Source: Halorubrum hochsteinianum | GTDB lineage: Archaea; Halobacteriota; Halobacteria; Halobacteriales; Haloferacaceae | Reading direction: 5' to 3' | DNA length: 64,000 bases | Assembly (NCBI RefSeq): GCF_023702125.1 | Contig: NZ_CP098415.1 | Location: 434,001 to 498,000, forward strand | Shown here: piece by piece, positions 15,666 through 25,133 of the stretch | How positions within the stretch are numbered: position 1 is the stretch's first letter | Layout of the letters: the number at the start of each line of letters is the position of its first letter | The notes under the pieces: model-generated | Database searches by the model: none | The model's input: only the letters and a program-made list of their open reading frames with translations | What the model was told of the DNA's origin: nothing | Made by a program: the position numbers and the translations under genes

Positions 15666-16934
15666 TTACAGCGCCTCCCGGATCTCGGAGGCGGCCTGAT
15701 CGAGCGCGGCGTCGCTGTCCTGCTCGCCGTTGAAGACGCGTTCGAGCGCCTCCGTCACCGGGGTCCAGACGCTGTCCATGTCGGGGTGCGTCGGGATCGG
15801 GACGCCGTAGTCGACCTGCTCGGCGAACGCCTGAACCTCGCTGGAGAGGTCGTCGTTGCCCACGACGCTCGACAGCACGGGGATGTACCCCTGCTCTTCG
15901 GCGTTGGTCTGGATGATGTCCTCGTTGGTGGTGTACCATTCGGCGAGTCCGGTCGCGGCGTCGACCGTCGAGGAGTCGGCGTCCGCGAGCATCGAACTGA
16001 AGTAGAACAGCTGGATGCCGGAGTACGTGCGCGGGTTGTTCCCGTCGACGGTGGGCAGCGTCGTGACGCCGAGATTCTCGATCTCGCCGCTGAGGTTGCC
16101 GAGCTCCCACGGACCGTTGATCGCGAACGGCGCGAGGCCGTCGGCGAACGCGACGATCTGCGACTCGTAGCCGGGGTCGGCCGGGACGTACTGCGACAGG
16201 GTTTCGAGGGCGTCCATCCCGCGCTTACACGCGTCGCTGTCGACGCCGACTTCGAGATTCTCCTCGTCGAAGATGTTGCCGCCGTACGCCTGGATGAACC
16301 CGCTGACGAAGTACGGGTCCGTGACGGGGTACGAGAGGCCGTACTGCCCGTTTTCCGGGTCGTGGTGCTCGTCCATGATCGAGACCATCTCCTCTACGGT
16401 CTCCGGCGGCTCGTCGACCATGTCCTCGTTGTAGAACAGCGCGACCGTCTCGGACGCGAACGGGAGCCCGTAGAGGCCGCCGTCGAACTGGGCGGCCTGC
16501 CGCGCGGTCTCGGTGTAGCTGTCGAGCGAGGCGTCGACGTCGTCGCTCGCGTCGTAGAGGAACGGCGGGTCCTCGCGCACCGCGAACCGGCCGACCCAGT
16601 CGTGCGCCCAGATCCACGAGTCCGGTCCGTCACCGGCCGGGATCGCCGTTTCGAGCTGCTGGTCGAGTTCGCCGCCGGGCGCTTCCTTGTTGATCGTGTC
16701 GCCCGTCTCCGACTCGTACTCGTCGACGTACCCGGAGAGGGCCTCGTCCTCGGCGTCGGAGAGGTCGACCCACAGCCGCGCGGAGCCTCCGCTCTCACCG
16801 TCCCCGCCGTCGGAGCCGTCGCCTCCGTCGCTGCCGTCGCCGCCGTCGCCGCCGGTGCTGATACAGCCCGCGAGCCCCGCGAGCGCAGTCGATCCCCCCA
16901 TCGCCTTGAGCAGCGTTCTACGTTTCTCGTTCAT
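15666..16934 (-). CDS. Sugar-binding lipoprotein of ABC transporter
   Basis: A 422-residue extracellular solute-binding protein of family 1 (MalE-like). The N-terminus has a twin-arginine motif (KRRTLLK) and a lipobox LAGLAGC, so it is exported folded and lipid-anchored at Cys22 or nearby. An acidic Gly/Asp/Ser linker follows to about residue 50. The two-lobe binding domain continues to the end. It captures a sugar outside the cell and delivers it to the two permeases encoded downstream. Confidence 0.92.
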   Translation of the reverse strand: MNEKRRTLLKAMGGSTALAGLAGCISTGGDGGDGSDGGDGSDGGDGESGGSARLWVDLSDAEDEALSGYVDEYESETGDTINKEAPGGELDQQLETAIPAGDGPDSWIWAHDWVGRFAVREDPPFLYDASDDVDASLDSYTETARQAAQFDGGLYGLPFASETVALFYNEDMVDEPPETVEEMVSIMDEHHDPENGQYGLSYPVTDPYFVSGFIQAYGGNIFDEENLEVGVDSDACKRGMDALETLSQYVPADPGYESQIVAFADGLAPFAINGPWELGNLSGEIENLGVTTLPTVDGNNPRTYSGIQLFYFSSMLADADSSTVDAATGLAEWYTTNEDIIQTNAEEQGYIPVLSSVVGNDDLSSEVQAFAEQVDYGVPIPTHPDMDSVWTPVTEALERVFNGEQDSDAALDQAASEIREAL

Positions 16935-17001
16935 GTGTCCAGAACAAATGAGGAATTATATTTTCATACATTTAGTGTTTGGGATCGTTCCGGATCGATC
17001 C

Positions 17002-17021
17002 GGATCGTTCCTGAACGATCC
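17002..17021. promoter_or_regulatory. Palindrome between sugar-transporter promoters
   Basis: A perfect 9-bp inverted repeat, GGATCGTTC-CT-GAACGATCC, lies in the divergent promoter region of the binding protein and the ATPase. It is preceded by two related units, GGATCGTTCC and GGATCGATCC, phased every 10 bp. The arrangement suggests an operator for a regulator covering both transcripts. The known halophile TrmB site (TACT-N-GAGTA) was not seen. On the minus strand an AT-rich TATA stretch lies about 25 nt upstream of the binding-protein ATG. Confidence 0.45.
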
Positions 17022-17175
17022 GAGTCGGCGCGTCCCCGATCGACGACGGACGGCCCGGCGCTACGCATTTCTTCCTCGGCCGCGCGCGAGACCGTGATAT
17101 TTGAGAAGAGATTGTTCACCACATATCAGAAAAACAGCGAAGAACTCATATGCCGTCGGACCAGTTTTCAGGGAA

Positions 17176-18309
17176 ATGGCACGCGTCACGCTCGATACGC
17201 TCCGGAAGGAGTTCGACCGAGGGACCATCGTCGCCGTCGACGACCTCGACCTAGAGATCGAGGACGGCGAGTTCGTGACCGTGGTCGGCCCGTCCGGGTG
17301 CGGCAAGACGACCACCCTCCGGATGGTCGCCGGCCTAGAGGAGCCGACCTCGGGGACGGTCAGCTTCGACGACGAGGACGTCACCGAGGTCCACGCGAAG
17401 GAGCGCCCGGTCGCGATGGTGTTCCAGAACTACGCGCTGTACCCGCACAAGACGGTCCGGCAGAACATGGCGTTCGGGCTCAAGATGAGCACCGACATGG
17501 CGAAGGAGGAACGCCACGAGCGGGTCCGCGAGATGGCCGAAATGATGGGCATCGAGGACCTCCTCGACGACAAACCGGACGAGCTCTCCGGCGGGCAGAA
17601 ACAGCGCGTCGCCCTCGGCCGGGCGATCGCCCGCGAGCCGGAGGTGTTCCTCTTCGACGAGCCGCTCAGCAACCTCGACGCGAAGCTCCGCACGGAGATG
17701 CGCGCGGAGATCCAGAAGCTCCAGAAGGAGTTCGGCGTCACCGCGATGTACGTCACCCACGACCAAGAGGAGGCGATGACGATGGGCGACCGCCTCGCCA
17801 TCCTCAACGACGGGAAGCTCCAGCAGGTCGGCGCGCCGACCGAGGTGTACCAGAACCCGGTGAACGAGTTCGTCGCCGGCTTCATCGGCTCCCCGTCGAT
17901 GAACTTCCTCGACGTCGACGTGGAGACGGACGGGACGAGCGCGACGATCCGCGACGAGTCCTCGGGACTGACGATCACGCTCAGCCGCGAGTACGTCGCG
18001 GGCCACGACCTCGAGAGCGGCCCGTACACGCTCGGCATCCGCCCCGAGAACATCGACGTCGTCGAGGAGCCGACCGGGGAGGAGACGCTCGCCGCGACCG
18101 TCGAGGTCGTCGAGCCGATCGGCTCCGACAACTACGTCCACCTCGACGTGAACGAGGACTTCCTCGCGCGCTCGCCCCCGGACGTCCAGCCGGAGGCCGG
18201 CGACGAGGTCGGCGTCGTCTTCGACGAGTCGGACCTCCACCTGTTCGACGCCGAGACCGGCGAGGACGTGTTCCTCACCGACGAGGAAATCGCCGCCGCG
18301 GTCGCTTAA
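17176..18309 (+). CDS. Sugar ABC transporter ATPase (MalK/UgpC type)
   Basis: A 377-residue ATPase. Walker A is GPSGCGKTT near residue 38, the Q-loop is FQNYALYPHKTV, the signature is LSGGQKQRVALGRA and Walker B is VFLFDEPLSNLD, followed by THDQEEA. The C-terminal about 130 residues form the OB-fold regulatory domain of the MalK group. It drives the permeases encoded on the opposite strand and may be shared by several sugar importers. The ATG at 17176 was chosen because MARVTLDTLRK is the family's usual opening; upstream codons in frame have no coding character. Confidence 0.93.
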   Translation: MARVTLDTLRKEFDRGTIVAVDDLDLEIEDGEFVTVVGPSGCGKTTTLRMVAGLEEPTSGTVSFDDEDVTEVHAKERPVAMVFQNYALYPHKTVRQNMAFGLKMSTDMAKEERHERVREMAEMMGIEDLLDDKPDELSGGQKQRVALGRAIAREPEVFLFDEPLSNLDAKLRTEMRAEIQKLQKEFGVTAMYVTHDQEEAMTMGDRLAILNDGKLQQVGAPTEVYQNPVNEFVAGFIGSPSMNFLDVDVETDGTSATIRDESSGLTITLSREYVAGHDLESGPYTLGIRPENIDVVEEPTGEETLAATVEVVEPIGSDNYVHLDVNEDFLARSPPDVQPEAGDEVGVVFDESDLHLFDAETGEDVFLTDEEIAAAVA

Positions 18310-18435
18310 GACGGGTCGATCTTCGCGGACGGGGTTGCGGTGTGAACCGATCGTTCACAGTTTCTCTCCGCTCGAAGATCGAACGTCGGTGAGAGCGTCA
18401 ATCGATCCGTAGCTGCTGCCATCGCGGCGACCACC

Positions 18436-18813
18436 GAAGCCCCAGCCGCTCGGCTGTACGTCGGTGTTTATGAACTGTCGAACGACACGAACACCTCCGA
18501 AGCCCCAGCCGCTCGGCTGTACGTCGGTGTTTATGAACTGTCGAACGACACGAACACCTCCGAAGCCCCAGCCGCTCGGCTGTACGTCGGTGTTTATGAA
18601 CTGTCGAACGACACGAACACCTCCGAAGCCCCAGCCGCTCGGCTGTACGTCGGTGTTTATGAACTGTCGAACGACACGAACACCTCCGAAGCCCCAGCCG
18701 CTCGGCTGTACGTCGGTGTTTATGAACTGTCGAACGACACGAACACCTCCGAAGCCCCAGCCGCTCGGCTGTACGTCGGTGTTTATGAACTGTCGAACGA
18801 CACGAACACCTCC
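18436..18813 (-). repeat. 63-bp tandem repeat, six perfect units
   Basis: Six consecutive identical 63-bp units start at 18436, 18499, 18562, 18625, 18688 and 18751; the seventh start at 18814 runs into repeat copy 2. Read on the minus strand, each unit contains a small hairpin CAGCC-GAGC-GGCTG followed by GGGCTTCGGAGG. That is the 3' module of the dispersed element. Perfect identity implies recent expansion. The units give an open frame by period (21 codons), but nothing suggests translation. Confidence 0.97.
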
Positions 18814-19058
18814 GAAGCCCCAGCCGCGAGGCGGACAGACGCTCGCTGCGCTCCTCGTCGCTCACTCCGTTCGCTTCTGCGGTGCTTACGTCGCCTCTGT
18901 CCGCCTCGCGGCTGCCCCTTCGAGTCCCGCCCCGCACCGCGCAGCACCGCACCTCACGCCTCCCCAGCCTCGTCAGTCGCCTCCGCTTCGCTCCGGCGAC
19001 TGACTCCCTCGCGCGTGCTGCTCGGCCGCTTCGCGGCCTCGCAGGCACGCGCCACCGC
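18814..19058 (-). repeat. Dispersed repeat, candidate structured RNA, copy 2
   Basis: Same element as copy 1, read on the minus strand. P1 pairs 19011-19018 with 19045-19052; P2 pairs 18972-18981 with 18995-19004 (GTCAGTCGCC/GGCGACTGAC); P3 pairs 18897-18914 with 18821-18838 over 18 bp. P2 has a different sequence from copy 1 but stays fully paired. The 63-bp array is attached at its 3' end. A TTTATAAA box sits just outside its 5' end, near 19070. It occupies the gap between the sugar ATPase and mutL. Confidence 0.85.
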
Positions 19059-19159
19059 AGACTCATTTATAAATGGTGTCGCTCTCGGTGCGACCCACCT
19101 CTCGCGTCGCCGTCAGCGACAACGGCTTGAAGTGCGCGCTCGTCGGACTGACGGTAAGC

Positions 19160-21502
19160 ATGGAGCCGCCAGACATCGAGCGGTTGGACGAGCGGACCGT
19201 CCAGCGGATCGCGGCCGGCGAGGTAGTCGAGCGCCCCGCGAGCGTCGTGAAGGAGTTAGTCGAGAACAGCCTCGACGCGGGCGCGAGCCGCGTGGCGGTG
19301 TCGGTAAATTCGGGCGGCACCGAGGGGATTCGCGTCCGCGACGACGGCGTGGGCATCCCGTCGGACCAACTGGAGGCGGCCGTCGCCGAACACGCCACCT
19401 CGAAGATCGGCGACATCGAGGACCTCAACCGCGGCGTCGGCACGCTCGGCTTCCGCGGCGAGGCGCTGTACACCGTCGGCGCGGTCTCCCGGCTCACCGT
19501 CCGCTCGCGGCCCCCGGACGCGGAGGCGGGCGCTGAGATCACCGTCGAGGGCGGCGACGTGGGCGAGGTCCGCCCGGCGGGCTGTCCCGCGGGCACGACC
19601 GTCGAGGTCGACGACCTCTTCTATAACACTCCCGCCCGCGAGAAGTTCCTCAAGCGGACCGCCACGGAGTTCGACCACGTCAACACGGTCGTCACCGGCT
19701 ACGCGCTGGCGAACCCCGACGTCGCGGTGTCGCTGGAACACGACGGCCGCGAGACGTTCGCCACCGAGGGGAACGGCGACCTCCGCTCGGCCGTCCTCGC
19801 CGTCTACGGCCGCGAGGTCGCCGAGTCGATGATCGACGTCGACTGGACGCCCGAGGACGGGGGGGTCGACCGAGACGGTTCGACGGGCGCTCCGGCGGGC
19901 GATCCGGCGGTCGAGCGCGTGACCGGACTGGTCTCGCACCCGGAGACGGCCCGCTCGACCCGCGATTACCTCGCCACGTACGTCAACGGGCGGTACGTCA
20001 CCGCGAGCGCGCTCCGCGAGGCGACCCTCGACGCGTACGGCGGCCAGCTGGCCCCCGACCGCTACCCGTTCGCCGTCCTCTTCGTCGAGGTCCCGGCCGG
20101 CGACGTCGACGTGAACGTCCACCCCCGAAAGCTGGAGGTGCGCTTCGACGAGGAGCCCGCGGTCCGCTCGGCGGTCGAGGCGGCCGTCGAGGACGCGCTG
20201 CTCGACCACGGGCTGATCCGGTCGACGGCACCCCGCGGGCAGTCGGCCCCCGACGAGACCGCCGTCAGCCCGGAGGCTCCGACCGACGAGGCCGTGGGCG
20301 GCGCGGACACGGATCACGAACGCGCCGCGCGCGACTGGCGCGACCCGCCGAGCGCGTCCGGGTCGGCGACGACGCCCGAGCAGTCAGCGGCGGCGGAGTC
20401 GACGGAGGACCCCGCGAGCCCGACGGAACTCGCCCCCGACGACGAGGCGGCGTGGGCGGTCGACGACCTCGGCGGCGGCGCGGACGAGGACGCCGACGTG
20501 GCGGGCGAGGGCGCGAGCGCCGGATCGAACGGCGGACTGGCCCCCGGAGCGAGCGACGACACTCGACCGTCGCCCCGGAGCTGGCAGGACGACTCGGCAG
20601 GGACCGGCGCGGAATCGGCGACGGAGAGCGACTCGCGCGGCGGCGAAACCGGCGGCGTCACCGAGGGCGCGACCGGCTCCGTCGACCGCGACGCCGGCGG
20701 ATCGGACCCGGACACGCCGGTCGGAAGCTCTCCGACCGCCGGGGACGCGGAAGCCGACGACGCGTCGTCGGAAAAATCGAAGGAGGAAGCCCCCTCGGAC
20801 GCGACGCGTTCGGCTCCCCGAGTGCGATCCGCGACCCGACAGCGGACGCTCGACGGCGAGGCGACCGGGAGCGAGCGCGAGTTCGACTCGCTGCCCCGGC
20901 TGCGGATACTCGGTCAGCTCCACGAGACGTACGTCGTCGCCGAAGCGCCGGACGGCCTCGTGCTGATCGACCAGCACGCCGCCGACGAGCGGGTGAACTA
21001 CGAGCGGCTCAAGGCCGTCTTCGCGGACGGCGCGGACGCGCAGGCGCTCGCCGAGCCGGTCCGCATCGAACTTACCGCCCGCGAGGCGGCGCTGTTCGAG
21101 GAGTTCGTCGACGACCTGACCGGGATCGGCTTCCGCGCCGAGCGGGCGGGCGACCGCGAGGTCGCGGTGACGGCCGTCCCGGCCGTCTTCGACGCCGCGC
21201 TCGACCCGGACCTCCTGCGGGACGCCCTGTCGGCGCTGGTCGACGACGCCGCCGCGGGCGACGAGCCGGTCACGGACGCCGTCGACGAACTGCTCGCCGA
21301 CCTCGCGTGTTACCCCTCGGTGACGGGCAACACCTCGCTGACCGAGGGGCGGGTCGTCGACCTCCTCGACCGGCTCGACGGCTGCGAGAACCCGTACGCC
21401 TGCCCGCACGGCCGGCCGGTCGTCATCCGACTGGACCGCGAGGAGATCGGGTCCCGCTTCGAGCGCGATTACCCGGGTCACGGCGGTCGACGCGCCGAGT
21501 GA
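19160..21502 (+). CDS. mutL: DNA mismatch repair protein MutL
   Basis: A 780-residue MutL. The N-terminal GHKL ATPase shows AAGEVVERPASVVKELVENSLDAG-type motifs from residue 15 and the GFRGEAL loop. The C-terminal domain has the endonuclease motif DQHAADERVNYE near residue 603 and a Cys-His-containing CPHGRP motif near 748, so it should nick DNA like other non-E. coli MutL proteins. A long acidic, Ser/Asp-rich linker (about 353-573) makes it longer than usual. No mutS lies beside it. The ATG at 19160 is 13 codons ahead of the conserved ATPase start; an earlier in-frame ATG at 19073 looks non-coding. Confidence 0.94.
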   Translation: MEPPDIERLDERTVQRIAAGEVVERPASVVKELVENSLDAGASRVAVSVNSGGTEGIRVRDDGVGIPSDQLEAAVAEHATSKIGDIEDLNRGVGTLGFRGEALYTVGAVSRLTVRSRPPDAEAGAEITVEGGDVGEVRPAGCPAGTTVEVDDLFYNTPAREKFLKRTATEFDHVNTVVTGYALANPDVAVSLEHDGRETFATEGNGDLRSAVLAVYGREVAESMIDVDWTPEDGGVDRDGSTGAPAGDPAVERVTGLVSHPETARSTRDYLATYVNGRYVTASALREATLDAYGGQLAPDRYPFAVLFVEVPAGDVDVNVHPRKLEVRFDEEPAVRSAVEAAVEDALLDHGLIRSTAPRGQSAPDETAVSPEAPTDEAVGGADTDHERAARDWRDPPSASGSATTPEQSAAAESTEDPASPTELAPDDEAAWAVDDLGGGADEDADVAGEGASAGSNGGLAPGASDDTRPSPRSWQDDSAGTGAESATESDSRGGETGGVTEGATGSVDRDAGGSDPDTPVGSSPTAGDAEADDASSEKSKEEAPSDATRSAPRVRSATRQRTLDGEATGSEREFDSLPRLRILGQLHETYVVAEAPDGLVLIDQHAADERVNYERLKAVFADGADAQALAEPVRIELTAREAALFEEFVDDLTGIGFRAERAGDREVAVTAVPAVFDAALDPDLLRDALSALVDDAAAGDEPVTDAVDELLADLACYPSVTGNTSLTEGRVVDLLDRLDGCENPYACPHGRPVVIRLDREEIGSRFERDYPGHGGRRAE

Positions 21503-21559
21503 TCCCCGGGCGTAGCCCGCTCGTACGTGGCCGCGGAGCGAGGCGGAAGAGCAGCTCGA

Positions 21560-21593
21560 TATCAGTACTGATACTCTCGGGAGGCCGTTTAAC
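21560..21593 (+). promoter_or_regulatory. Promoter and palindrome upstream of htrI
   Basis: A perfect 14-bp palindrome, TATCAGTACTGATA, at 21560-21573 lies about 14 bp upstream of a GTTTAAC TATA-like box (21588-21594), which is about 25 nt before the htrI ATG. The position is right for a regulator contacting TFB/TBP. Confidence 0.5.
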
Positions 21594-21617
21594 ACGTTGG
21601 TTCCCCTGATAGATCGT

Positions 21618-23168
21618 ATGCCGATCGCAGCGGTGAAAGACAGCTATGGAGCAAAATTGGGCGTCGGATACGTCGCGACGGGGGCGTTTATCGTCGCCGT
21701 CGGCGTGGTCACCGACGACGCGAACGCGACGGTCGTCGCGGCCGTCGCCGGACTACTGACGTTGGGGTCGATCAACGCGGCCGAGACGATCGCCAGCGTC
21801 ACCGAAATCGGGGAGCAGACGCGGCGCGTCGCCAACGGCGACATCGACCGAGAGGTCCGATCGACGAGGACAGACGAGTTCGGACAGCTCGCGGGGTCGA
21901 TCGAGGACATGCGACTCTCGCTGAAGGACCGACTGGCCGAGATGGAACGGACGCAGGAGGAGCTGGAGGACGCCCGGACGGAGGCGACGGAGATGGCCGA
22001 CCGGTACCGCCGGACCGCCGACCGGTACGCCGACGTGATGGAGCAGGCGGCGACCGGCGACCTCACGCGGCGCGTCGACGTCGACGAGAGCGACGAGAGC
22101 CTCGCGACCGTCGGGAAGTCGTTCAACCGGATGATGGACGACCTCCAGGCGACCGTTGAGACGGTCCGCGAGATGGCCGACCGGATCGAGGCCGACGCCG
22201 GCGAGATGGCGGAGATGAGCAACGAGGTCGAACAGCGCGTCGCCAGCGCGACCGGGAGCGCGACGACGATCCGCGGGCAGGCGAGCGACCAGCGCGCGGA
22301 ACTGGAGTCCATCGCGGCCGACATCGAGACCGTCAGCGCGTCCGCCGAGGAGATCGCGGCGACCGTCGACGACCTCTCCGACCGGAGCGAGACGGTCGCG
22401 GCGACGAGCGACGACGCCCGGAGCTCCTCCGAGAGCGCGCTGAACGAGATGGCGGAGGTCGAGGCCGAGGCGGAGCAGGCCGTCGACCGGGTCGAGCAGC
22501 TTCAGGAGGGGATGGACGAGATCACCGAGATCGTCGACATCATCGGCGAGATCGCGGAACAGACCAACATGCTCGCGCTGAACGCCTCCATCGAGGCGGC
22601 GCGGGCCGACGGCTCCGGCGACGGGTTCAGCGTGGTCGCCGAGGAAGTGAAGGGGCTCGCCGAGGAGACGCAGTCGCGCGCGAACGAGATCGACACGATG
22701 ATAGACGACATCGCCGACCAGACCGAGGAGGTGACGGTGTCGATCCGCTCGACGCAGGAGCGCGTCCAGACCGGGACCGATACCGTCGAATCGACGCTGT
22801 CCGACATCGAGACCATCGCCGACTCCGTCGACGAGATCAGCCGCTCGCTCGGTGAGATCCGCCGGACGACGGCCGATCAGGCCGACACGGTACAGGACAC
22901 TGCCGGCTCGGTCGACGAGATCACGGAACTCAGCACGGAGACCGCGGAGGCGGCGGAGGAGACCGCGGCGGAGATCCAGGAGGGGCAGTCCGTCGTCGAG
23001 GACGTGTCCGACTCGCTGCGCGAGTTCCAGACCGACGCCGTGACGACGCTTCAGGACCGCGTGTCCGCATTCACCATCGAAACGGACGAGTCCGCCGCCG
23101 CCGGCGGGCCGGCCGCGGAGGCCGGGACCGCGCGTCCGCAGGCGACGACCGACGGGGGTGCGCGATGA
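21618..23168 (+). CDS. htrI: Sensory rhodopsin I transducer HtrI
   Basis: A 516-residue methyl-accepting transducer. Two N-terminal membrane helices (about 13-31 and 37-58) are joined by a very short loop, as in HtrI and unlike HtrII. The segment [12 protein letters not shown] in helix 2 closely matches Halobacterium HtrI as I recall it. HAMP follows (about 60-110), then a coiled-coil domain with the signalling tip [14 protein letters not shown]. It carries light signals from sensory rhodopsin I to CheA. The ATG at 21618 is preferred to an upstream codon because a TATA box lies 25 nt away. Its stop overlaps the sopI start by 4 bp. Confidence 0.93.
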   Translation: MPIAAVKDSYGAKLGVGYVATGAFIVAVGVVTDDANATVVAAVAGLLTLGSINAAETIASVTEIGEQTRRVANGDIDREVRSTRTDEFGQLAGSIEDMRLSLKDRLAEMERTQEELEDARTEATEMADRYRRTADRYADVMEQAATGDLTRRVDVDESDESLATVGKSFNRMMDDLQATVETVREMADRIEADAGEMAEMSNEVEQRVASATGSATTIRGQASDQRAELESIAADIETVSASAEEIAATVDDLSDRSETVAATSDDARSSSESALNEMAEVEAEAEQAVDRVEQLQEGMDEITEIVDIIGEIAEQTNMLALNASIEAARADGSGDGFSVVAEEVKGLAEETQSRANEIDTMIDDIADQTEEVTVSIRSTQERVQTGTDTVESTLSDIETIADSVDEISRSLGEIRRTTADQADTVQDTAGSVDEITELSTETAEAAEETAAEIQEGQSVVEDVSDSLREFQTDAVTTLQDRVSAFTIETDESAAAGGPAAEAGTARPQATTDGGAR

Positions 23169-23908
23169 CGGACCCGGTCAGCGCCGCCTACTGGGTGGCC
23201 GCGTTCGGCTTCCTCGTCGGAGTCGGGATCACCGCCGTGCTGTACCGGAAGCTGAACGGGTCGGCCCACCGCGGTCGGCTGGCGGCGCTGGCGATCATCC
23301 CCGGTTTCGCCGGGATCTGTTACGTCGGGATGGCGCTGGGGATCGGGACGTTCACCGTCGACGGCGTCGAGTTCGTCGGGCTCCGCTACGCGGACTGGAT
23401 CATCACCACGCCGCTTCTGGTCGGGTTCATCGGCTACGTCGCGGGCGCGTCGCGTCGCGCCATCGCGGGCGTGATGCTCGCCGACGCGCTGATGATCGCG
23501 TTCGGTGCCGGTGCGGTCCTCACGGGCGGGACGCTCAAGTGGGCGCTGTTCGGCGTCTCCGCGGTGTTCCACGTCTCGCTCTTCGCGTACCTGTACGTGA
23601 TCTTCCCGCGGTCGGTCCCGGACGATCCGATGCAGAAGGGGCTGTTCAGCCTGCTCAAGAACCACGTCGGGCTGCTGTGGCTGGCGTACCCGTTCGTCTG
23701 GCTGATGGGGCCGGCGGGGATCGGCTTCACCGGCGGGGTGGCCGCCGCGCTGACGTACGCCTTCCTCGACGTGCTGGCGAAGGTGCCGTACGTCTACTTC
23801 TTCTACGCCCGGCGGCGGGCGTTCCTCGACATCGAGAGGACGGACGTCGCGACCGGGAGCGACGCGCCCGGCGCGCTCGGCGACGACGCGCCCGCCGCGG
23901 CGGACTGA
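23165..23908 (+). CDS. sopI: Sensory rhodopsin I
   Basis: A 247-residue, seven-helix retinal protein. The Schiff-base Lys is K206 ([17 protein letters not shown]), the counterion Asp is D77 ([10 protein letters not shown]), and H167 lies in [10 protein letters not shown]. These match D76, H166 and K205 of Halobacterium sensory rhodopsin I. It mediates attractant responses to orange light and repellent responses to near-UV through HtrI, encoded immediately upstream with a 4-bp overlap. The retinal should come from the Blh/Brp enzyme encoded 23 kb away. Confidence 0.95.
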   Translation: MTDPVSAAYWVAAFGFLVGVGITAVLYRKLNGSAHRGRLAALAIIPGFAGICYVGMALGIGTFTVDGVEFVGLRYADWIITTPLLVGFIGYVAGASRRAIAGVMLADALMIAFGAGAVLTGGTLKWALFGVSAVFHVSLFAYLYVIFPRSVPDDPMQKGLFSLLKNHVGLLWLAYPFVWLMGPAGIGFTGGVAAALTYAFLDVLAKVPYVYFFYARRRAFLDIERTDVATGSDAPGALGDDAPAAAD

Positions 23909-23972
23909 ACGGCGGTCTGTCGCCGCGGCCGCAGAGAGGTACGTTTTAGGCGACCGCGGTGGACCCACGCGT

Positions 23973-25133
23973 ATGGAACGCGTAGCGATCGTCGGCGCGT
24001 CGATGACCCCGTTCGGGCAGCGCGACGCCTGGGTGCGGGAGCTGCTGGCGGAGGCGGGCGCGGCCGCGCTCGACGACGCCGGCGTCGACGGCGACGACCT
24101 CGATCACCTGTACGTCTCGAACATGGCCAGCGGCGAGTTCGAGGGCCAGACCGGCGTCCCGAACGCGCTCGCCCACGATCTGGCGGCCCAGCCGGCCTAC
24201 ACCGCCCGGATCGACCAGACCTCGTCGTCGGGCGGCGCGGGCGTGTACGCCGCGTGGCAGTCCGTCGCCTCGGGCGCGAGCGACCTCACCATGCTCGTCG
24301 GCGGCGAGAAGATGACCCACCGGACGACCGCGGAGGCGACCGACGTGATCGCGTCGCTCACGCACCCCGTCGAGTACAAACACGGCGTGACGCTCCCCTC
24401 GTTCGCGGGCCTCACCGCCCGCCTGTACCTCGACGAGTACGACGCGCCCCGCGAGAGCCTCGGGAAGGTCGCGGTGAAGAATCACAGGAACGGCGTGGAC
24501 AACCCCCACGCGCAGTTCCGGAAGGAGGTCGACCTCGACACGGTGCTGGACTCGCCGATCGTCGCCGACCCGCTCCGGCTGTACGACTTCTGTCCGATCA
24601 CGGACGGCTCCGCGGCGCTCGTGTTCTGTCCGGAGTCGGTCGCCGAAGAGTACGCGCCGGACGGGAACTACGCCGTCATCAGCGGCATCGGCGGCGCGAC
24701 CGACACCCACGTCGTCCACGAGCGCGCCGACCCGACGACGATGGGCGGCGTCGTCGACTCCTCCGAGGTCGCCTACGAGATGGCCGGAATCGGGCCGGAC
24801 GACGTCGACGTGGCGGAGCTCCACGACATGTTCACCATCCTCGAGTTCCTTCAGAGCGAGGACCTCGGCTTCTTCGAGAAGGGCGAGGGGTGGAAGGCCG
24901 TCGAGGAGGGCGTCACCGACCGCGACGGCGACCTCCCGATCAACACCTCGGGCGGGCTCAAATCGAAGGGCCACCCGCTCGGGGCCAGCGGCGTCGCACA
25001 GGTGTACGAGATATTCCAGCAGGTAACCGGGAACGCCGGCCCGCGGCAGGTCGAGGCCGACACCGGCCTCGCCTGTAACGTCGGCGGGTTCGGGAACTGC
25101 GTGACCACGACGGTTCTGGAGGGAAGCCAATGA
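23973..25133 (+). CDS. Thiolase catalytic subunit, serine nucleophile type
   Basis: A 386-residue thiolase-fold enzyme of the haloarchaeal SCP-x-like group. Where classic thiolases have the nucleophilic Cys, this chain reads DQTSSSGGAGVY, so Ser replaces Cys near residue 88. His residues are in ELHDMFTILEF and GHPLGASG. Haloarchaeal two-subunit beta-ketothiolases with a Ser-His-His arrangement have been reported for Haloferax PHBV synthesis. Acetyl-CoA condensation for mevalonate or polymer synthesis is the likely role. The next gene, overlapping by 4 bp, encodes the small OB-fold partner. Confidence 0.88.
   Translation: MERVAIVGASMTPFGQRDAWVRELLAEAGAAALDDAGVDGDDLDHLYVSNMASGEFEGQTGVPNALAHDLAAQPAYTARIDQTSSSGGAGVYAAWQSVASGASDLTMLVGGEKMTHRTTAEATDVIASLTHPVEYKHGVTLPSFAGLTARLYLDEYDAPRESLGKVAVKNHRNGVDNPHAQFRKEVDLDTVLDSPIVADPLRLYDFCPITDGSAALVFCPESVAEEYAPDGNYAVISGIGGATDTHVVHERADPTTMGGVVDSSEVAYEMAGIGPDDVDVAELHDMFTILEFLQSEDLGFFEKGEGWKAVEEGVTDRDGDLPINTSGGLKSKGHPLGASGVAQVYEIFQQVTGNAGPRQVEADTGLACNVGGFGNCVTTTVLEGSQ

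Noticed and set aside
14979-18392. Plus-strand open frame of more than 1100 codons across the sugar transporter
   Set aside because: It is the complement of the permease and binding-protein genes, with no recognisable domain, and runs out of frame through the ATPase.
18436-18813. CRISPR array
   Set aside because: The units are identical along their full 63 bp with no variable spacers, and no cas genes are present.
18905-18935. tRNA T-arm-like TTCGAGTCCC in the dispersed repeat
   Set aside because: No acceptor stem or anticodon arm can be formed around it; the sequence pairs within the P3 region instead.
18464-19003. Open frame encoding a 21-residue repeat (starting FMNCRTTRTPPK)
   Set aside because: The frame is open only because the 63-bp period is a multiple of three. 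It runs through the structured repeat and has no start signal, and other copies do not keep the frame.
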